NCBI GenBank assembly: GCA_025399215.1
Contig: MU621219.1
Span: 1-49,424 of the forward strand
Source: Globomyces pollinis-pini
Lineage: Eukaryota > Chytridiomycota > Chytridiomycetes > Rhizophydiales > Globomycetaceae
DNA: 49,424 nucleotides
Direction of reading: 5' to 3'
Shown here: positions 44,521-49,424 of the stretch, in pieces
How positions within the stretch are numbered: position 1 is the stretch's first letter
How the letters are laid out: each line of letters begins with the position of its first letter
The notes under the pieces: generated by a model
Told to the model about the DNA's origin: nothing
The model's database searches: none
What the model saw: the letters and a program-made list of their open reading frames with translations, nothing else
Position numbers and translations under genes: made by a program

Positions 44521-45296
44521 ATGTTACTGTTATTACTATTAGACTACTCTAATGCTCAATCTTATTATAGAACTACTGTATTCACTGACTCAACTTGCTC
44601 AGACACTTTCTCTTATACTTCCCAATTATTCAACTCAACTGCTACTTGTAAACCTCCTGATAAAATTAACTCTGATAAATGTTTTCAATCATTAAACAAA
44701 GAAATACCTTCAACTTCTGCTGATACTTGTGAAAATAATAACATTTACTCAAACTCTCCTTGGTTACCTACTAAAATGGCTAATCATATAAAAGGTGCTA
44801 ATTACCTTTACATAAATCAATACAATTCTCAAAATTGTTCAGGTATTCCTTAATTCAATTAAAATTAGGTTCTCTATACTTTTTACAACAATCTTTTGTT
44901 GCAAACAATCAATGTTTTCCTATTGGTGCTCCTGCTGAAAATATTTACTTTAAAGCTAATTGTACCTCGCAATCGTCTTCTCTTACCATTTGCTCAGATA
45001 GTAAATGTTTAAATTGTCCTCCTTCTCTAGCAATCACTCCTTATCAATCAAGTTTGGGTAACAATATCTCTCTATCTTCCGTTACCGGTCAAAATTTAAA
45101 ATGTTTAAAAAATATGGATTTAAATTGTGTCTTGGATGCTACCTTTCCTCCTTCGTTCACAAACACTGGTTCAAATTGGAATAAACCTGATCCAAATGCT
45201 ACCTTTCCCGTCAATACATCTCCTACTCCTACTGGGGACGCTTTGCATTCAACTCTCTCTCCACTCGTCTATCTCTTGCTCTTGATTTCCATTTAA
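44521..45296 (+). CDS. Secreted, cysteine-rich, probably GPI-anchored surface protein
   Basis: Two exons (44521-44842, 44869-45296) over a 26-nt intron give 249 aa. A short leucine-rich signal peptide starts at the ATG (MLLLLLLDYSNA, cleavage likely before QS). The mature part has about 17 cysteines (FTDSTCSD, TATCKPPD, SDKCFQSL, ADTCENN, QNCSG, NQCFPIG, KANCTSQ, TICSDSKCLNCPP and others) and several N-x-S/T sites. It ends with a Pro/Thr/Ser stretch and a hydrophobic tail (LSPLVYLLLLISI) preceded by small residues, a typical GPI-attachment signal. I do not recognise the family. A TTG-initiated upstream extension is unlikely because it would bury the signal peptide. A cell-wall or zoospore-surface role is plausible but unproven. 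Confidence 0.78.
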
Positions 45297-45966
45297 TTAC
45301 TTGAACATGCATTCTTTCATAAACTAAATTTACATTATTTTGTTTTGATATGACTTGGCTATATCTTTTTTATACCAGTAATTAAGCTAAAAACTATTTG
45401 TTTTTATACTAGTAAATTAAGCTAAAAACTATTTGTTTTTATACTAGTATATTAAACTAGTTTTTATATGTACTAGTGAATTAAACTAAAGTTACATGTT
45501 AACTTATAGTGTTAACTAATAGTAGTTTAAATAACTTCTTGTACTAGTACATTATACGAAATTAGAAAAAGAACCCTGTTTGTCTCCATCGATACCTTAT
45601 TGTGTAATCACGTTTGATTTATCCGAATCACAAAAAAGTTACTGGTAGAAAGCTAAACTAACCTTCGATAATCATATTTAACTTTCTCGTGATTTTAAGC
45701 CAAATAAATTAAAACCTGTTATAGAGTATCTGACTGTTTAGGCAAGTTTTTTTTCGTATTCCTTTTTTTCATCTGTCCAAGAAGGGATACATACCGTTAA
45801 CTCAATACATTTACATATGAGATATACCAGGTTTTATTATAATACATATCAGTTGTAAAAATTTCCATGGAAGATCTCCCTTGTTTGTTTTATTGTTACA
45901 TTGGTCACGTCATTCTCCCAAGCTTGCCCTCTTCTCTATATAAATATGAGTAAACTCTCTAATAGC
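45297..45966. other. Intergenic with tandem repeat
   Basis: AT-rich spacer of 670 bp. A degenerate tandem repeat occupies 45371-45490. No gene seen. Confidence 0.55.
45371..45490 (+). repeat. Degenerate tandem repeat, unit about 35 bp
   Basis: Units start TATAC[C/T]AGTA and continue with AATTAAGCTAAAAACTATTT. Two good units (45371-45404, 45405-45439) are followed by two decayed ones (from 45440 and about 45468) that keep ACTAGT...ATTAAACTA. Located in the 3' region of the GPI-protein gene. Confidence 0.7.
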
Positions 45967-48319
45967 ATGGATCTACTGCACATTAATGAATCCGATGACC
46001 AAGTCTCGAGTATTGTAAGAAAATATCTTATATTAATCCTTCTCTAAAGAATACTCCAAAAGTTCCAAGAGGTATATTTACAATCCTCATCCTTTAGGAC
46101 ACGCTAAAATGAGTTCAGAGAGTGATGATATTCCTTATTTAATTGATTCTTACACTAATCGTACCAGTATTGAACCAGAATCATTAGATTTTCGAAAATC
46201 AACCAAACATACTTCATATATATTGTCCAATCAATCATCTTATAATAGCAATACTTCTTCGAGTGTCGCCTTTCCACCTCATTTACTAACGGATGCCATT
46301 CGTCAAGAAATTACAGAAGATGCAGAATCTTATGATGGAAGACCATCCTTTGTCGTTGAAACTCCTTTCAAAGAAATCGAATCAGCATTTTCATTAATGG
46401 GAAGTGCACTACAACAATTAGAATCTCGTTATACTATTGTACAAGTAAGAAAGTTTTAATTAATGAATAGGAAACTGCCAAAAAATTGGAAAATTCATTA
46501 GCAGAAGAAGAATCTAAACATAAACAATCTCAAAATTTATTAGCTGATTTATATCGTGAATTTCAAAATTTAAAAACTGCACCAATCATTCAAACTCAAC
46601 AACAAACGATTGAAGTATTAACACAGCAAGTAGAGGTAAATCAATCCATGTACATGTTTGATTATAGACATTGGAAATGAAACAAAAAACACTTGAAACT
46701 CAAACAAATTTACAAAATTTGGATTTATCAAAACAGATGGAAATGTTTGAACAAATGTTATTGTTGTTGAGACGGTATATCAATTCATTTCATTTGCTAG
46801 AGCTGAACATTCGAATAATCCAAGTATGCAGAATATGGAAGCTATTTTAGCACCTATAACAGCTACTGTAAAAATACAAAAAGAATTAGTAGAATCATTA
46901 AAGATTGAAATCGATCAACTAAACCAGAATAAAGTGAAAACAATGGAATTATATACAATTGCAGCAAAAGATCTAGTTACAATCCAAAAACAAGTGATTC
47001 AATCAAAACAATTACTGATTGATAATGCAATCAATACAATTCAAAATCAATCACCTACACGGAATATAGCTTCCAGTGCTCTCTCAGTGACTTTGGCATC
47101 ACCCACCATTGATGGTGGAAAATTAGAAATGACTACAAGTGATCGAAAAGGTAGAGCTAGATCACCATCTATCAATAAAACTTTGGAACCTGCAAAGAAA
47201 TGGGCTAAAGATTTAAAGAATAATATTGGAAAAGTAACTGGGACGACCAAGAATACACATGCAACTACAGTCATGAATCGAGATAAACTAGCCAAAAATA
47301 GTTCATCAGAATCTTTGAATGATAAAGACACTTCAACGGATCAATTCAAAAAAACAGGTTCTTTTTAAATTTCATAATAATGATAGATTATATTGAAAAA
47401 CCATATCATCGATTTTTACCACACAATTATTTAGGACCAAAACGATGTGATTTTTGTCATACTCAAATTTGGGGTAAAGAACTTAAATGTGAAGGTAAGA
47501 ATGTTTTAAAAAAGGTAATAAGAAGCTTGTGGATGTCATTGTCATTCCAAATGTTCAAACATGTCTGGGGCATGTTTTATTAAAAAGGCACCAGGTTCAG
47601 GTTTGATTTCAGATCATTCATAAATTAGAAAATAATGCTGGAATATTTGGAGTGGAATTTGAACTCTTGGCTAAAGGTCAACCCAATATGATTCCCAATA
47701 TTATAGTGAAATGTGTAGAAGCAGTAGAATTACGAGGTAATTGTAAATGGTTAATAAAAAGGATTGGAAGTGGAAGGTATCTATCGAAAATCAGGTCCAG
47801 CAAGTCAAATTTCTCAATTGATTGCATCATTCAATGCAGGTGAAGATCGATCATTGAATGATTCAGACAATCATATTGAAATATCAGCCATCACATCGGT
47901 ATTGAAACAGTTTCTGAGAGAATTACCTGATTCACTCATTTGCTCTAAAATATATAAAGATATCACTGCTGCTATGCGTAAGTATTTTTTCTTTTTTATG
48001 GGTAGGAAAGGAACCATCTCCAGAAAGAGAATTAGAAATGGAAAGTTTAATCAAACAGTGTCCAAAAGAGAATTTATCCACATTATCTTACTTGATACAT
48101 CATCTTCATAGGTATAATCATCAAACTGATTTCTATAGAGTGCAATTGAATAGTGTAAAGAATCTAATGGTAGCTGCTAACCTTGGAATGGTGTTTGGAC
48201 CTAATCTGTTAAAATCAATTGTACAAACTGCTCAAAATGATATTATCGATTCTAATATTAAAGCAAACATCGTGGAGCACCTGATAGTAAATGTAGATAG
48301 ATTCTTTCCATTAAATTAG
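45967..48319 (+). CDS. Coiled-coil, C1 zinc finger and RhoGAP protein
   Basis: GTPase-activating protein for Rho/Rac/Cdc42-type GTPases. Start at 45967 (MDLLHINESDDQ); two short introns then lead into SSESDDIPYLIDSYTN. A coiled coil runs about 46380-47060 (ALQQLESRYTIVQ, NSLAEEESKHKQSQNLLADL, and so on). A C1 finger begins near 47400: HRFLPHNYLGPKRCDFCHTQIWGKELKC, then after a mini-intron ACGCHCHSKCSNMSGAC. The RhoGAP domain has IPNIIVKCVEAVELRG, GLEVEGIYRKSGPASQI with the arginine finger, ISAITSVLKQFLRELPD, and NLMVAANLGMVFGPNLL, ending 15 residues after NIVEHLI. The order coiled coil-C1-RhoGAP matches CYK-4/MgcRacGAP and some fungal Rga proteins; I cannot decide between them. Confidence 0.87.
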
Positions 48320-49424
48320 TAAATGATTTCAATCTATACCTATAATACCCTGTTAACTTTAATTGTTTAATTTGTCATCTGGGAAACATTTTCGTTTTAA
48401 ACTTTCAGAGTTGCACTGATATCAATTTGGATCTCTTGAAATGATTGGTGTGGAATAATTCTCATTTTAAATCACCAAACTTAAACTGTCCGTTCATTTT
48501 TTTCCATATCATAAAATTATTTCCAATATTCTGTTTTATTTGGTTAGACAAGCACTCAAAGTGGTAAAAAACAAAAATATTGGACATTTATTGTTAAATA
48601 CTTGCAAAATAAGAAATTGATAAAACCACTTCATATTTCAATAACCCTTAGGGCTGTTGAAGTGACGTTATTGAAATTTGAAATTTTTGTGAAATGAAAT
48701 TTCTAATGTTAAAATGTTATTACTAAAAAGTAGATTGACTAATAAAAGAGGATAAAATGAAAAGGCATTTGGATGTATCAAAATATCAATGATGAGAGTT
48801 ATTTATGCACACTTCTAGTGACCGTTTTGGGTTGATTTGGTCTTTTGAGCCAGGCAATCACAATAAAGGAGGTTTAGGTTAAGGATTTTATATAGACAAC
48901 GAGTAGGGATGCTTTAAATCATCGCTCTTTTCCAGACTATCTGCTAATAGTAAATTAGACTAAAATTTTATAAACGGAAGTGGTATTTTCGCTTTGTTAC
49001 ACACATACTGAAAAAAATACCCTACTCGACACAAGAGTGAACTGGGTTACGTCCACATTTACAACCAACATTTTCAAAATCTGTTTTATTTTGAGTTGTG
49101 GAACCAGCCCGTTCTAGCTAAGATAGCTTACTATGTGTAATAATTAACATTTTGACATAATTACTAGTCAAGTGTCTTTTCCCTTACTCTCCCTCTCTCT
49201 CGCTCATTTGTAATGTTTACTTGATATATTATTTCACCATTTTTAAAACCATTGATCAAAGCATCATTAGGCTGGAATTCATATTGAGTACTGTAATCAT
49301 AAAAATTTCTTTAGATGATTTAAGGATAGGATGGACATCGTTTGACCCTAAATCTAAAGGAGTTATTTAAAGGCTATATTAATTTCGTTTGTAATCTTCC
49401 CATTCATGCTTGCGCATGTTTAGT
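48320..49424. other. Terminal intergenic region, no gene seen
   Basis: 1.1 kb of AT-rich DNA. Notable only for an 11-bp-arm inverted repeat ATTTCAATAAC / GTTATTGAAAT (48635-48645 and 48667-48677) and a short CT microsatellite near 49190. No tRNA-like or coding signal on either strand. Confidence 0.5.

Noticed and set aside
1..49424. tRNA, rRNA, CRISPR array or transposase genes
   Set aside because: No cloverleaf with a GGTTCRANNCC-type B box, no rRNA core words, no regularly spaced identical repeats of CRISPR type and no transposase or reverse-transcriptase motifs were seen by eye.

Overview
The window looks like a compact, AT-rich nuclear segment of an early-diverging, flagellated (zoosporic) fungus or close relative, in the chytrid / rozellid / aphelid / blastoclad range. 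This is inference from gene content: a fungal-type GABA/amino-acid permease (APC family) sits beside genes kept only by lineages with centrioles and flagella (POC5, HYLS1). Genes are dense, on both strands, and often separated by only 40-250 bp. Most introns that could be resolved from protein homology are only 25-35 nt long. I cannot name the species.

Layout. 1-5041: a DUF2039 (C9orf85-like) zinc-ribbon protein, kinesin-13, a ChaC-type gamma-glutamylcyclotransferase and a SCAMP. 5042-6266: an intergenic stretch with a broken Crinkler/RHS-like relic. 6267-11712: five head-to-tail genes for a seven-helix membrane protein family that I do not recognise; two more dispersed copies lie on the minus strand at 15773-16616 and 20200-21029. 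Between and after them lie LMBRD2, HYLS1, NSE3 (SMC5/6 MAGE subunit), an amino-acid permease, POC5 and exocyst SEC6. 25160-25348 holds a possible 62-codon gene. 26145-29511 encodes a protein with a degenerate condensation-like (acyltransferase) fold split by a coiled coil. A divergent Rab-like GTPase and Ku80 share a short divergent promoter. The giant HECT ligase HUWE1/TOM1 fills 32712-43955 on the minus strand. A secreted, probably GPI-anchored Cys-rich protein and a coiled-coil/C1/RhoGAP protein follow. The last 1.1 kb shows no gene.

Main points of interest: (1) two HUWE1 introns are built of tandem copies of complete mini-introns (three and four GT...AG units abutting as AG|GT); (2) a seven-copy 7TM family with one conserved phase-0 mini-intron and a clear gene-conversion tract; (3) a splicing system dominated by 25-30 nt introns, one of which splits the HECT catalytic cysteine codon; (4) a recurrent [A/T]CGCG[A/T] element close upstream of many start codons; (5) a Ku80 tail resembling the animal DNA-PKcs-binding tail; (6) evenly spaced telobox (AACCCTAA) repeats between HUWE1 and the GPI-protein gene.

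Exon joins were made by hand from reading frame and family resemblance. Where the sum of exons is given, it was checked to be a multiple of three.
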